From positions 2,914,001-2,978,000 of the forward strand of contig JAEVHH010000003.1 of assembly GCA_017607445.1 (NCBI GenBank): a stretch of DNA of 64,000 nt, written 5' to 3'. Under the pieces are notes generated by a model. That model saw only the letters and a list, made by a program, of their open reading frames with translations. It was not told where the DNA came from and did not search any database. This DNA is from Histoplasma ohiense (taxonomy: Eukaryota; Ascomycota; Eurotiomycetes; Onygenales; Ajellomycetaceae). Below are positions 10,808 to 22,276 of the stretch, in pieces; positions within the stretch are counted from its first letter, which is position 1, and each line of letters starts with the position of its first letter. Position numbers and translations under genes: made by a program.

Positions 10808-11821
10808 ATGAACTATAAACAATTCTACAAACACTCATCACATCTGAATGCAGTGGACAATAACTTAGATCTACAAAGCATTCTTCAGCAACAGATGCTA
10901 CAGATGACTGAATTGCAATAATGATTTGCTGAGATAAATACTTCCACATTCACTGTTTCTTCTACACCCACATCTTATGAAAAGCTCTCAAAAGAGAAGC
11001 TTTCAATTCTCAATAAATACAAAAGAGATCTAGTGCTCTATCTTGTGTGAAAGTCAAAAGTGAAAGTCAAATTGAACATTGATGAACAAGCAATAGACTT
11101 GCTATTCAATCAAATATGATATATTCATAGCAGATTGAATGGTGATGCATTAGTGAAATTTCAATTCTGAATGAGTCATTGTCAGAACAATCAATGTACA
11201 TCAGAGCTAGTTTTCTGACAACTCAACTCTCTCTTTCTTGATTCTATACTTCAAGTCAAGATATTAGACTGGCTTAATCAGACTCATCAGATGAATATTG
11301 TGTTGATAACTTATTTTTCTGAATTCAATTACAAACTTCTAGAAGCAGATGAGTAAGACTGAAATGATGTCATTAAAATCAATATACTATTCAAAAATTT
11401 GAACTTTCAGTTGCATAATCAAAGTGTAGAGTGTCTGAAGCTCTCAATATACAGTGAATTTTGTGCTGATTTTTGTCTATTGAACAATGATCTGTCTCAG
11501 TTCTGCACACTTCAAAATTGCAGAGAATTTTACTGAACAAATGTGTACATTTCAAACTACTCTGCAGCATTCTCTGTCTCTGAATCAGAATCAATGAACT
11601 GAGTTTCATATGTAAACACAAGTCATCTGAGAGTCTTCAATGTCTTAGAGAAGAATGCTGCTGACTGAATCATCAGAGAAATCTGCATACACTGTAATAA
11701 GTCAGAGTACTTCATAAATCAATGTTCAAATACAATTGCTCTGAGTAAACCTCCCACACACATGAACACTGTGTTGTTTATGAACAAATAAGAATAGAGA
11801 AAAGAAGAGCTCTTGCTCTAA
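10808..11821 (+). pseudogene. gag: B1 gag
   Basis: Reading of 338 codons from an ATG at 10808 to TAA at 11819-11821. The N-terminus is Gln/Leu-rich (LQSILQQQMLQMTELQ), then come a capsid-like middle and a Cys motif (CxxC...C, CIHCNKSEYFINQC at about 11687-11728). A Tyr stands where His is usual in a CCHC knuckle, in both B copies. Interrupted by TGA and TAA stops. Confidence 0.7.
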
Positions 11822-12089
11822 AACACAGATGAAAGCTCAAGAAGCAGAAAACTAGCTGAAGATTCAAATAAAAGATGCAAGCAGACACAATCATGATCTC
11901 TATCATTGTAAATAGTCTAATCAATGTATAAACAATGATAGACAGTGATTTTCTTCATTACACTTTTATAGACACTCAGCTGATTGAGAAGCATAAGCTT
12001 CAGCATATTCTTTTTCTCAAATCATATAAGCTCAGTGAATTTGATGACTTCAGAGAATCCATCTTCTACAACATGATAAGATTTAATAT
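11822..12089 (+). pseudogene. pol: B1 pol, first segment (protease region)
   Basis: Same frame as the B2 pol, -1 relative to gag. Contains the protease motif MIDSDFLH at about 11940, where DSG has become DSD. It stops at the B2 insertion point and continues at 18142. Confidence 0.75.
12085..12089 (+). repeat. Target-site duplication of B2 (aatat)
   Basis: Matches 18137-18141 exactly. The B1 sequence is continuous across the two sites when B2 is removed. Confidence 0.9.
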
Positions 12090-12623
12090 TGTGACGGGTT
12101 AGCATCTGTTAGTAATTAACTTACACAATCAACTCCCCTTCTGCATCTGCTTGTTTCTGACTGTTGTGATCTCACATAACCCTCAATATTCTTCTGCTCT
12201 GTGCTCTGTGCTTGTGTAGTCTCTAATAATTCTTCTGTGTAGCTTCTTATGTTCTTCTGCTCTGTGTTCTGTGCTTGTGTAGTCTCTAATAATTCTTTCA
12301 TATAACTTCTTACATTCTTCTGCTCTGTGTTCTGTGTTTATATAGTCTCTAATGATTCTTCTGCATAGCTCTCAATGATTTCTCTGCCCCATGTTCTGCA
12401 TTTGTGTAGCTTCTAATGATTCTTACATGTATCTTTTAATGTTCTTCTGCTCTGTGCTCCACTGTGGAGCAGCTTCTGATATTCTTTCACTCTGAACTTT
12501 CTTCTATAAGAACCCTCTTTGTACAATCTTTTCTTCTGATTTCTTTTCTCTTTCTTTTCTTAATCAATTTGTAATCTGTAATTAGGATAGTATCAAATTG
12601 TTAATTGAAGTACATTCATTACA
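12090..12623 (+). repeat. B2 5' LTR with internal 63-bp tandem repeats
   Basis: Starts TGTGACGG and ends TTCATTACA. Between about 12189 and 12440 a 63-bp unit (core ttcttctgctctgtg, starts at 12189, 12252, 12315) is tandemly repeated, with more degenerate units after it. Confidence 0.92.
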
Positions 12624-12970
12624 TTACAAATTGATTCTTCTGTGTTTAAGGCCCGAGTGCCTTGTTATTAGTTCTTACACCCGAGTGTGTCATTTACAGG
12701 CTCGAGTGTCTAGTTGTTACAAGAGATTCCTTGTGGGTCTGAGTGCTCTTATCATTAGTTATATAGACTGTTGTGTCTAAGTGTCTGAAACACAATCAAC
12801 TGTGTTCTACAAGGCCTGAGTGCCTACAAACTGTAACACTGCAAATAGTGTTCATGAAGAAGCTTGACCAAGCTTAGCACTGCAACACTGTGAATAGTGT
12901 CTGTGAGAGAATCAAATATCTATAAGTATTTCTTTTTTTTTATTATTATTACATATTCTTAGATATCAAA
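12624..12970 (+). other. B2 leader
   Basis: Non-coding spacer between LTR and gag. It contains recurring (c)cgagtg-type motifs (12653, 12683, 12703, 12738, 12816) and the hexamer-rich stretch near 12850-12905. No gene seen. Confidence 0.6.
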
Positions 12971-13983
12971 ATGAACTATGAACAATTCTATGAACACCCA
13001 CTGCATCTGAATGCAGTGGATGACAACTTAGACCTACAAAGCATCCTTCAGCAACAGATGCTACAGATGACTGAATTGCAACAACAACTTGCTGAAATAA
13101 ACACTTCTGCATTCACTGTTCCTTCTACACCCACATCTCACAAAAAGTCTTCAAGAGAGAAGCTTTCAATCCTTGATAAATACAAGAGAGATCTAGCACT
13201 CTATCTTGTGTGGAAGTCAAAAGTGAATGCCAAATTGAACATCAATGAATGAGCAATAGACTTGCTATCCAATCAAGCATGATTATTCATAGCAGATTGA
13301 ATGACAATGCATTAGCAAAATTCCAACTCTGAATAAGTCATTGTCAGAATCATCAGTGTATGTCAGAGCTAGTCTTTCAACAACTCAACTCTCTCTTTCT
13401 TGATTCTACACTTCAAGCCAAGACATTAGACTGGCTTAATCAAACTCATCAGATAAATGTTATGTTGACAACTTATCTTTCTGAATTCAATTACAAGCTT
13501 CTAGAAGCAGATGGGCAAGACTGAAACAATGCTGTCAAAATCAACATACTATTCAAGAACTTGAACTTTCAGTTGTATAATCAAAGTATAGAATATTCAA
13601 AGCTCTCAACATACAATGAATTCTGTACTGATCTTTGTCTGTTAGACAACAATCTGTCTCAGTTCTGTGTGTTTCAAAATCACAGAGAATTTCATCAAAT
13701 AAATACATACATCTTGAACTGCTCTGCAGCATCTTCTGCCTCTGAATCAGAATCAATAAACTGAGTTCCACACATAAACACAAATCATCTGAGAGTCTTC
13801 AACATCTCAGAAAAGAACATCACTGACTGAATCATCAGAGAAATCTGTATACACTGTGACAAGTCAGAGTATTTTGCAAATCAATGTCTGAATGCAATTG
13901 CTCTGAGTAAACCCTCTATATGTGTAAACACTGTGTTGTCTGCAGATAGGCAAGAACAGGGAAAAGATGAGCTCTCACTCTAA
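12971..13983 (+). pseudogene. gag: B2 gag
   Basis: Starts MNYEQFYEHP and has the same layout as B1 gag: Gln/Leu-rich N-terminus, then capsid-like middle, then CxxC...C near 13847-13892. Compared with B1 it lacks 1 bp near 13281, so the frame changes there, and many TGA stops follow. The TAA at 13981 corresponds to the B1 stop. Confidence 0.7.
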
Positions 13984-16900
13984 AACACAGACAAGAGCTC
14001 AAGGAGCAGAAAGCTAGCTGAAGATTCAAACAGAAGATATAAGTGAATGCAATCATGATTTCTATCATTGTAAATAGCTTAGTCAATATACAAGCAATGG
14101 TAGACAGTGATTTTCTTCACTACACTCTTATAGACACTCAGCTGATTGAGAAGCATAAGCTTCAGTGTATTCTCTTTCTCAAATCATATAAACTCAGTGA
14201 ATTTGACAGCCTCAGAGAATCCACCTTCTACAACATGGTAAGATTTAATGTCAACATAGAAGAACACAAGAAAAAGAACATATACACATACAAAATACAA
14301 GATCTTGAGTACAATCTAATGCTCAGTCTATCATGACTCACAGAATTTGGAACCTTGTTGAACACATACAACCACTGTCTTATTTTCCCAGAAGACAACT
14401 GTGTTTACAAGAAGAATGTTGATAGAACCACTGATCTCACTCAGATATCAGTGAAAGTGTACAAACTACTAACCCATCAAGCACATGAGAAGAAGAACAT
14501 TCAAGTGTTCACTGCTAGTATGATGAATATCAAAAAAGTGTTAGAAAAGCTAGAACCCAAAGACCTCAAGAAATCATGCAAGAAACTACTCAAATTATAC
14601 AAAGACTTCACAGATGTGTTTGATGAGAAAGAAGCTGAAAAGCTTCCTTCTCATCAAGAACTCAGTATAGATCATACAATCAAACTCATCAAAAAAAACA
14701 ATATAAATCCACAATCACTCTGAGATTCTCTCTACAGCATATCACATGATGAGCTTCTCATTCTACAAAAAACACTCAACAGACTACTGAATAAAGACTT
14801 CATTTATGTTAGCAACTCACCCACTGCAGCATCTGTACTGTTTGTGAAGAAATCAGAAGAAGGCTTATGATTCTGTGTTGATTATCAAGAACTCAACAAG
14901 ATTACACAGAAGAATCAATACCCTCTTCCACTCATCAATGAAATACTTGAACAAATAGAAAAAACAAAATGATTTACAAAGCTTGATATCTCTGCAGTCT
15001 TCTATAAGATAAGGATTAATGAAGATGATGAATGGCTAACTGCTTTTTGTACACATTACAGATTATACAAATGAACAGTGACCTCTTTTGAATTAGCAAA
15101 CACTTCAAGCACATTTCAGAAATACATTAACTGAGCTCTATAAGATCTGCTTGATGAGATTGTCTCAGTGTATATAAATGATATTCTGATCTTCACTGAT
15201 GGACTGCTCACTGAGCACTGCAAGTATGTATGACAAGTGCTTGACTGTCTACAAAAAACTGAACTGCAAGTGGACATTGACAAATGCAACTTTGAGATCA
15301 AGTCTACAATCTATCTAGAATTCATCATCAAAGCTGAAAAAGATGTACACATGAATTCTAAGAAGGTGGAAGCAATTCTCAACTGAAAGACATCAGTCTC
15401 AGTAAAAAGAATTAGAAGCTTTCTAGAATTTGTCAACTTCTACTGAAGATTCATCAAAGACTTCTTCAATATCATATGACCACTGATGGATCTGATCTGG
15501 AAAGATGCTGTATTTCAATGGACTGATGAAGTGGATGCAGTATTCAAAAAGCTGAAGTGTATGTTCACAAGCACCTCAATACTGCAATCATTCAATTCAG
15601 ATAAGCATACAATTCTCAAAACAGACATCTCAGATTATGTAGTAGATGAGACACTGATGCAATATAATAACAAAAATGTTCTACAATTCTGTGTCTTTAT
15701 CTTGAAAAAGATGTTGCTTGCTGAATGTAACTATGAGATCTATGACAAGGAGCTTCTAGCAATCATACAATGTCTCAAAGAATAAGAGTCTGAACTTATG
15801 AGCATTGAGAAGTTTGAGATTGTTACTGATTATAAGAACTTAGAGTACTTCACAATCACTTATAAGCTCACTGAAAGACATATGCATTGATCATTATTTC
15901 TTAGTCATTTTTCATTCACAATTCATTATCAATCTGAAGTAGAGAACACTCTTGCAGATGCTCTGTCTCACTGAGAACAAGATATGTCTTCTGATGACTT
16001 GAATGACAGATGGAAACATCAAGAGCATCAGTTAATCAACTCTGCAATTATAGAAAGTTCTATACAATCAGACAAACCTCACATACATGTCAACCAGTTC
16101 TGAGCTCAAGAACCCTTGCTTGAAGAACAATGGAAGCTAGCAGCAGAAGCAGATGAATTCTGACAACAAGTCATCAAAGCTGTACAAAACAGAGCACCTC
16201 AATTCTCTGCAGATGTATATTCAAGAATGAATATCTCAGCATGTTTGATTGATGACAACAACTGCTTACACTTTCAAGATAGATGATGAATCTCTGATTC
16301 AGAACCTCTACAAACACAGATCATGCAAGAAATTCATGACTTGTTGATGATCAGACATTCAGAACATAAAATCATGTACAATATTATCATCTGAGAATTC
16401 TACTGATCAGATATGTTGAAGAATATACATCAGTTCATACACAACTGTGATCACTGCAGCTCAGTGACAGCATGATATAAATATTAAAAAGAGATGCTGA
16501 AGTCTCTATCTGTTCTCAACTGAACTTGATGTGATATAGCTATCAACTTTGTAGTTTTCTTACCTGAAAGTGGAGGTTCTACAAACATTCTAGTCATCAT
16601 CAATCAACTCAGCAAGAGTGTAATACTACAGCTCTGTGACAAGATGAACATCAAAGTAGTTGCAGATGTCTTCATCAGAAGCTCATTCTATCATATACAC
16701 AGTCTGCTTTCATTCATTGTGTCAGATAGAGACAGTCAATTCATCAGTGCACTCTGAGTCTGCATATGTCAATTACTAAGAATCAAACAAAAGTTATCAA
16801 CAGCATACCACTCAGAGACTGATGAAGCTACTGAGAGAATGATATAAACAGTAAAGAACATCCTCTGTAAGTTCTGCAATTATACACAAAACAACTGAAG

Positions 16901-17615
16901 CAATCTGCTGCCACACACTGAGATTGTGATTAATGATTGAGATTCTGCTACAACAGATGTAAGCTTATTCTTTCTTCTATATAAATACAACTTAGAGATT
17001 CTGAACTTTCTCAAGACTCTCTGAGAAACCACATATGTCTGCAGTCTCATACAGACAGCAGAGAACATTGTGAGCAAGTTGAAGAAAGTTTGTGAATGAA
17101 CAGAAGCTTCAATGATCAGTATTCAGTAAGATTATGAGAATCAAGTAAACATCAGAAGAAGTTCTGCAATCTGATACTATATAGAAGACAAAGTCTGACT
17201 GAATCTCAAGAATATAAGAATGAACTACTTCTTGTGTATACTAGATTATCATCACATCAAATATACAGTGAAGAAAGTGCTAGACACATACAATTATCAA
17301 CTCAACACTCTATCTGACATCCATGACATCTTTCATACAAATCTGCTCCAATCCACAGCTGAGGATCCATTCCCCTCACAGAGAATCTCTGATTGACAGC
17401 CACTCATCATTATAGAAGAAGACAATGAACTTGAATGAGAAATCAAAGCAATTCTTGATGATAGAACCAACTGCCACCACTGTGAATATCTCATCAAATG
17501 AGTAGAATACAATCATCCAATCTGGGAATCTGTGTCTGCCTTGAAGGACATCACCACCCTCGACATCTATGAGTCCTCACTCACCCCAGTAGGGGGGGAT
17601 AATGTGATGAGTTAG
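13984..17615 (+). pseudogene. pol: B2 pol (PR-RT-RNase H-IN-chromodomain)
   Basis: One frame throughout, with TGA stops. Protease at about 14097 (VDSD in place of DSG). RT spans about 14790-15300 with YIND at 15171-15182 in place of YIDD, so a catalytic Asp is gone. RNase H lies at about 15600-15990 (ends SEVENTLADALS). The integrase zinc finger has CDHC near 16446, and the catalytic core includes VSDRDSQFI near 16720. A C-terminal chromodomain lies at about 17425-17560 (CEYLIK, YNHPIWES). The frame runs through the polypurine tract and stops at TAG inside the 3' LTR (17613-17615). Confidence 0.88.
17591..17602 (+). other. B2 polypurine tract
   Basis: agggggggataa immediately before the 3' LTR. 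The seven consecutive Gs stand out because GG is otherwise rare in these mutated copies. Confidence 0.85.
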
Positions 17616-18136
17616 CATTCATTAGTAATTAACTTATACAATCAACTTCTCTTCTGCATCTGCTTGTTTCTGACTGTTGTGATTTTGTGTAACTCTTGAT
17701 GTTCTTCTGCTTCATACTCTGTGCTTGTATAGTCTCTAACAATTCTTCTGTGTAGCTTCTTACATTCTCTCACTCTTTGTTCCACACTTATGTAGTCTCT
17801 AACAATTCTTTCATATAGTTTCTTACATTCTCTCACTCTGTGTTCTGTGCTTGTATAGTCTCTAATGATTCTTCTGTGTAGCTCTCAATGATTTCCTCAT
17901 CTCACATTTTATGCTCATGTAGCTTCTAATGATTCTTATGTGTATCTCTTAATATTCTTTCACTCCACACTTCACTGTGGAGTGGCTTCTGATATTCTTC
18001 CATCTCAAACTTTTCTCTATAAAAACCTTCTTTGTATGATCTTTTCTTCTGATTTCTTTTCTCTTTCTTTTCTTAATCAATTCGTAATCTGTAATTAGGA
18101 TAGTACCAAATCGTTAATCGAAGTACGCCCGTTACA
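17603..18136 (+). repeat. B2 3' LTR
   Basis: 534 bp, pair of 12090-12623, with the same 63-bp internal repeats. Its end (gtacgcccgttaca) keeps CpG sites lost in the 5' copy. Confidence 0.93.
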
Positions 18137-19472
18137 AATATCAATGTAGAAGAACATGAGAAAAAGAATGTATATGTATATAAAATACAAGATCTTGAGT
18201 ACAATCTAATACTCAGTCTATTATAGCTCACAGAATTTGAAACCTTGTTGAATACACACAACTGCTGTCTTATTTTCTCAGAAGATAACTGTGTTTATAA
18301 GAAGAATATTGATAGAACCACTGATCTCACTCAGATATCAACAGAAATATTCAAACTATTAATTCATCAAGTGCAGAAGAAGAAAAATGTCCAAGTGTTC
18401 ATCACTAATATGATAAATATCAAAAAAGCATTAGAGAAACTAGAACTTAAGAATCTCAAAAAACTGTGCAAAGAACTATCTGAATTGTACAAAGATTTCA
18501 CAGATGTGTTTGACAAAAAAGAAGCTGAAAAGCTTCCTCTTTATCAAAAATACAGTATAAATTATACAATTGAACTCATTAAAAAAAATGATAAGAATCT
18601 GCAATCACTTTGAAATTCTCTCTACAGCATATCATACAATAAGCTTCTCATTCTACAAAAAACATTCAATAGATTACTAGATAAAAACTTCATTTGTATT
18701 AGCAACACACTCACTGTAGTATCTGTACTGTTTGCAAAGAAATCAGAAGAAGACTTACAATTCTGTGTTGACTATTGAGAACTCAACAAAATTACACAGA
18801 AGAGTCAATACTCTCTCTCACTCATCAACAAAATACTCAAATAAATAGAAAAAACAAAATCATTTACAAAGCTTGACATCTCTGCAGTCTTCTATAAGAT
18901 AAGAATTAATGAAGATGATGAATGACTAACTATCTTTCATACACATTACAGATTATACAAATGAACAGTGACTCTCTTTGAATCAGTGAATGCTCAGAGT
19001 ATATTTCAGAAATATATTAACTGAGTTCTATAAGATCTATTTAATAAAATCATCTCAGTGTATATAAACAATATTCTGATCTTCATCAATGAATCACTCA
19101 CTGAGTATTGTAAGTATGTATGACAAGTGCTTGATCATCTACAAAAAGCTGAACTGCAAGTGGACATTGACAAATACAACTTTGAGATTAAGTCTACAAT
19201 CTATCTAGAATTTATCATTGAAGTTGAAAAAGATGTATACATGGATTCTAAGAAGATGAAAGCAATTCTCAACTGAAAAACATCAATCTCAGTAAAAGAG
19301 ATTAGAAGCTTTCTAGAGTTTGTCAATTTTTACTGAAAATTTATCAAGAACTTCTTCAATATCATACAATCATTGACAAATCTGACTCAGAAAGATGCTG
19401 TATTTCAATGAACTGACAAAGCAGATGCAGTATTCAAAAAGCTGAAGTATATATTCACAAACACTCTGATAC
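18137..19472 (+). pseudogene. pol: B1 pol, second segment (RT), truncated
   Basis: Continues 11822-12089 in register after removal of B2. It covers the linker and RT, with YINN at about 19062 where YIDD is expected. It ends abruptly in the early RNase H region at about 19472, where a LINE 3' end on the opposite strand begins. RNase H, integrase, chromodomain and 3' LTR of B1 are not in the window. Confidence 0.85.
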
Positions 19473-19599
19473 TTTGTTTGTTTTGTTTGTATTGATTTAA
19501 CATTTCAGAGAAAATATGAGCAGCATCTGTGTTTCAGAAGCCTTCTGAAGAGCATGAAGATGTGCTACACTGAAAAGATTTCTATATAAACAGAGAGAG
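19473..19599 (-). mobile_element. 3' end of a LINE, inserted in B1
   Basis: On the minus strand this matches the last about 125 bp of LINE-A and LINE-B, including the terminal (caaa)n tail, seen here as tttgtttgttttgtttg. The rest of this LINE is displaced by the hAT-like element starting at 19600. Confidence 0.8.
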
Positions 19600-20634
19600 T
19601 AGACTGGCTGTGTGATCATGTATGAAACTGAAACTAAATATTTCTTCAGTTCCATTATCAAATTTCTTAGTTCTGATCTCATATAGTGTTTATTAAATTA
19701 GTCACTTTACATTGTTTATATTATAAATCTAGTTCCAGGTCATGTTCTTCTTATAAATTACTGATTCTGATCCCATTTGATACCATTTTGTAAAATGGGA
19801 CCAAATGGGATTATGATTTACCCTATATAGATGATATAATGCTATGAGCATTATCAAAAATCATTATCTATCAAAAGAAGTTTAGTGTATTTATGCTCTA
19901 GTTCTATTTTGAACTAGTAATGATAGTGATAGATAGATTCACTGGAGTAGATAGGTTGGCAGCGATAGATTGGCAGCGATAGATTGGCAGCGATAGATAG
20001 GTTGGCAGTGGTAGATAGGTTGGTTGGCAGCAATAAATAGATTCGCCGCGGTAGATAGGTTGGCAGCGATAGATTAGCAGCGATAGATTAGCAGCGATAG
20101 ATTAGCAGTGATAGATAGATTGGCAGCAGCGATAGATTAGCAGCGATAGATTAGCAGCAATAGATTGGCAGCGATAGATAGATTGGCAGTGATAGATAAA
20201 TTGGCAGCGATAGATAGGTTAGCAGCGATAGATTAGCAGCGATAGATTGGCAGTGATAGCTTAGCAGCGAGGGATAGCTTAGCAGTGAGGGATAGATTGG
20301 CAGCGGCGATAGCTTAGCAGTGAGGGATAGCTTAGCAGCAATAGATTGGTTGACAGCACTAGATAGAGGTGATATCTCCACCAATCATATCATCAGATTG
20401 ATATCTAAGATATGTATTATATAATCATCAGAATGGGACCAAACCTCAGTCAAAATCATAGTCAGTCCCAGATCATGTTCTTATTTTTGATAGTCAGTCA
20501 CTTTACATGAAATATCAAGATTTATTAGTCCCATTTCACTCATGTTCTAATAATTCTAGTCATTTTACACTTCCATTCTGATCCTGGTCCCACTGAAAAT
20601 CATGCCAAGAAATGGACTGAGATCAAATCAAATC
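19600..20634. mobile_element. hAT-like non-autonomous element, copy 1, right end missing
   Basis: Begins TAGACTGGCTG and matches the complete copy at 26383-27480 along its length. It has no coding capacity: two unique arms (with recurring ...tcactttaca... and gggacc/ggtccc motifs) flank a central minisatellite. It is cut at 20634 by the LTR of family C element C1, about 35 bp before its expected right end. Confidence 0.8.
19923..20365. repeat. Minisatellite in hAT-like copy 1
   Basis: Tandem array of about 14-18 bp units, core gatagattggcagc or gatagattagcagc, with many variant units. Readings through it in any frame are repeat artefacts. Confidence 0.85.
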
Positions 20635-20897
20635 TGTAATGCACTCATTTATTATTTCCTTATTATCTTCGCTTATTCTTATCTATTTTCATTATACTCT
20701 CGCTACTGCTATTTCTATATGTATATATATATTGATGTATGTATTTTGCACATCTTCTTTCTCTTTCTTTTCTTTCTTAGTGATTAGCTACACTACATTA
20801 CACTACTATACTACAGTCTACAATATACTACTATTATCTTCACTATACTATAAACTATCTTCTACTGTTACTCTTCACACTGTCACTACATCTCACA
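20635..20897 (+). repeat. C1 5' LTR
   Basis: TGTAATGCACTC...CATCTCACA, 263 bp. It matches the C2 LTR at 43197-43456 in reverse orientation. Confidence 0.88.
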
Positions 20898-20944
20898 GTT
20901 TCTAATTGCTTAATCTTTGAAAGACAGTCTGTTGAGTAATAGTT

Positions 20945-22276
20945 ATGACCTTTATCTGCAGCATCTGCTGTACTCATACTATCACTGAACTCAAAGCAAT
21001 AAACATCATTGAAGAGAACTGTGAAACACACACTTCTGTCACTGAAAGTGCACAACAAGTATCATCTTTCTCTATAAAATCAGACTCTGAATATAGTTCA
21101 GAAGAGGACATCTTTTCTAAAGATTTCAGTACAATTGAGACTGAGAAGATAGCTGTGATCAGAAGAATCAAAAAATTACAGACTGAAAAAGAATTATGAG
21201 AACTTCAACATCAGTGCAACACTTTACTGCAAAAATTGAATGAAACAATTTCAGCCACTCAAAATACACTAGAAACACATTCAAATCACAGTAGAGATAT
21301 CATTAGTATGAATGATAATCATAATAATATCACAAATATTCTCAGATCATTGAAATCTATACTACAAATATTTAACATCTTAGTGAAAAGTGCTGTGACT
21401 ACTGTCAGTGAAAGATGTAGTCAGATACCACTTTGACAATTAGAACTTCAAGATTTCAGTATAAGTGATCATTCTTTTCAGAGAGATGTGGAAAAGTTCT
21501 GAAATTAAAGTATGAAAGAATTCAAAAACTTTGTTACAGCTTCTATCACTTTTCATATCAGTGATCTTAATTACTACAACAAATACAATCATCAAAAGAT
21601 CATCAAAGTCATCACTCATTTCAATGTTGAAATGCAACAACATTGATATCAACATACACATAATATGCAGACTTTGTCATCATGAAAAGAATTTGTTAGT
21701 TGAATGTAATGTCAAGTCACTGATTCAGATAAAAGTTTCTGAGATACTGATAGACAGTACTGAAAAACAGAGCAACAAGAAGACCAAATAGTTCAATAAT
21801 TTGTTTCACATTTACAATCAATTGAAGAGTATCTGCAGCATTCTTATAGCAAATATCATCAGAAATCACATCTCTATATGAAAGTTCTACCTTTCATTCA
21901 CTGAGAATTTGACAAATATACAATCAAATTGAAAGAGTTAAGCTATGATACCACTCTACATAAACTTGCAATGACAGAATTGAATCTGTCAGAGAGATGG
22001 AAAAAGCTTAAAGAGAAGTCAAATTTCAAAAACCCCATTCAAAGCTTTAACAACAGAAATAATACTGATAATAGATCACAAAATAAATGCAAATGAAATG
22101 ACACTACAAAGTTCAATGACTTCATCTGATTGAAATATTGCTGTTATTGCAAGCAATCAGAACATATCATTGATTTGTGTTTCAAACAACTCAAAGATGA
22201 ATCCAAAAACATCAAGTTCAACTCAAAATCCAATACAAAAGACATAAAGAACTCAAAGAATTCAAAAAATATTTAA
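20945..22276 (+). pseudogene. gag: C1 gag
   Basis: Reading of about 443 codons from ATG at 20945 to TAA at 22274-22276, with TGA stops. The N-terminus has a short CSIC-C cluster, then an acidic/Ser region (KSDSEYSSEED) and a likely coiled coil (about residues 70-110). The middle is capsid-like. A canonical CCHC knuckle (CYCKQSEHIIDLC, with the first Cys just before it) lies at about 22138-22181, followed by a Lys/Asn/Ser-rich tail. Confidence 0.78.

Larger units (their letters stand above)
9987..12089 (+). mobile_element. B1: left part of a truncated family B Gypsy element
   Basis: Starts with a 470-bp LTR (9987-10456), then leader, gag and the start of pol. It is split at 12089 by a complete copy of the same family (B2). 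The 5-bp duplication aatat at 12085-12089 and 18137-18141 proves the insertion. The element resumes at 18142 in register. Confidence 0.92.
12090..18136 (+). mobile_element. B2: complete family B Gypsy chromovirus
   Basis: Element of 6047 bp with 534-bp LTRs at 12090-12623 and 17603-18136. It has gag at 12971, pol in the -1 frame and a G-rich polypurine tract at 17591-17602. It lies inside an older copy of the same family, in the same orientation, with a 5-bp target duplication. Unlike families A and C it has no accessory region: the chromodomain ends just before the polypurine tract. Confidence 0.95.

Noticed and set aside
12116..12301. Minus-strand open frame with repeated ELLETTQAQ-type units, and a similar one at 17642-17836
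   Set aside because: It lies wholly within the family B LTR and is a translation of the 63-bp tandem repeat, whose period is a multiple of three.
19923..20365. Possible CRISPR-like array because of regular short repeats
   Set aside because: Units are contiguous, variable in length and lack unique spacers; the context is a eukaryotic transposon.
20151..20384. Open frame rich in LSLPIY repeats
   Set aside because: Translation of the hAT-like element's minisatellite.
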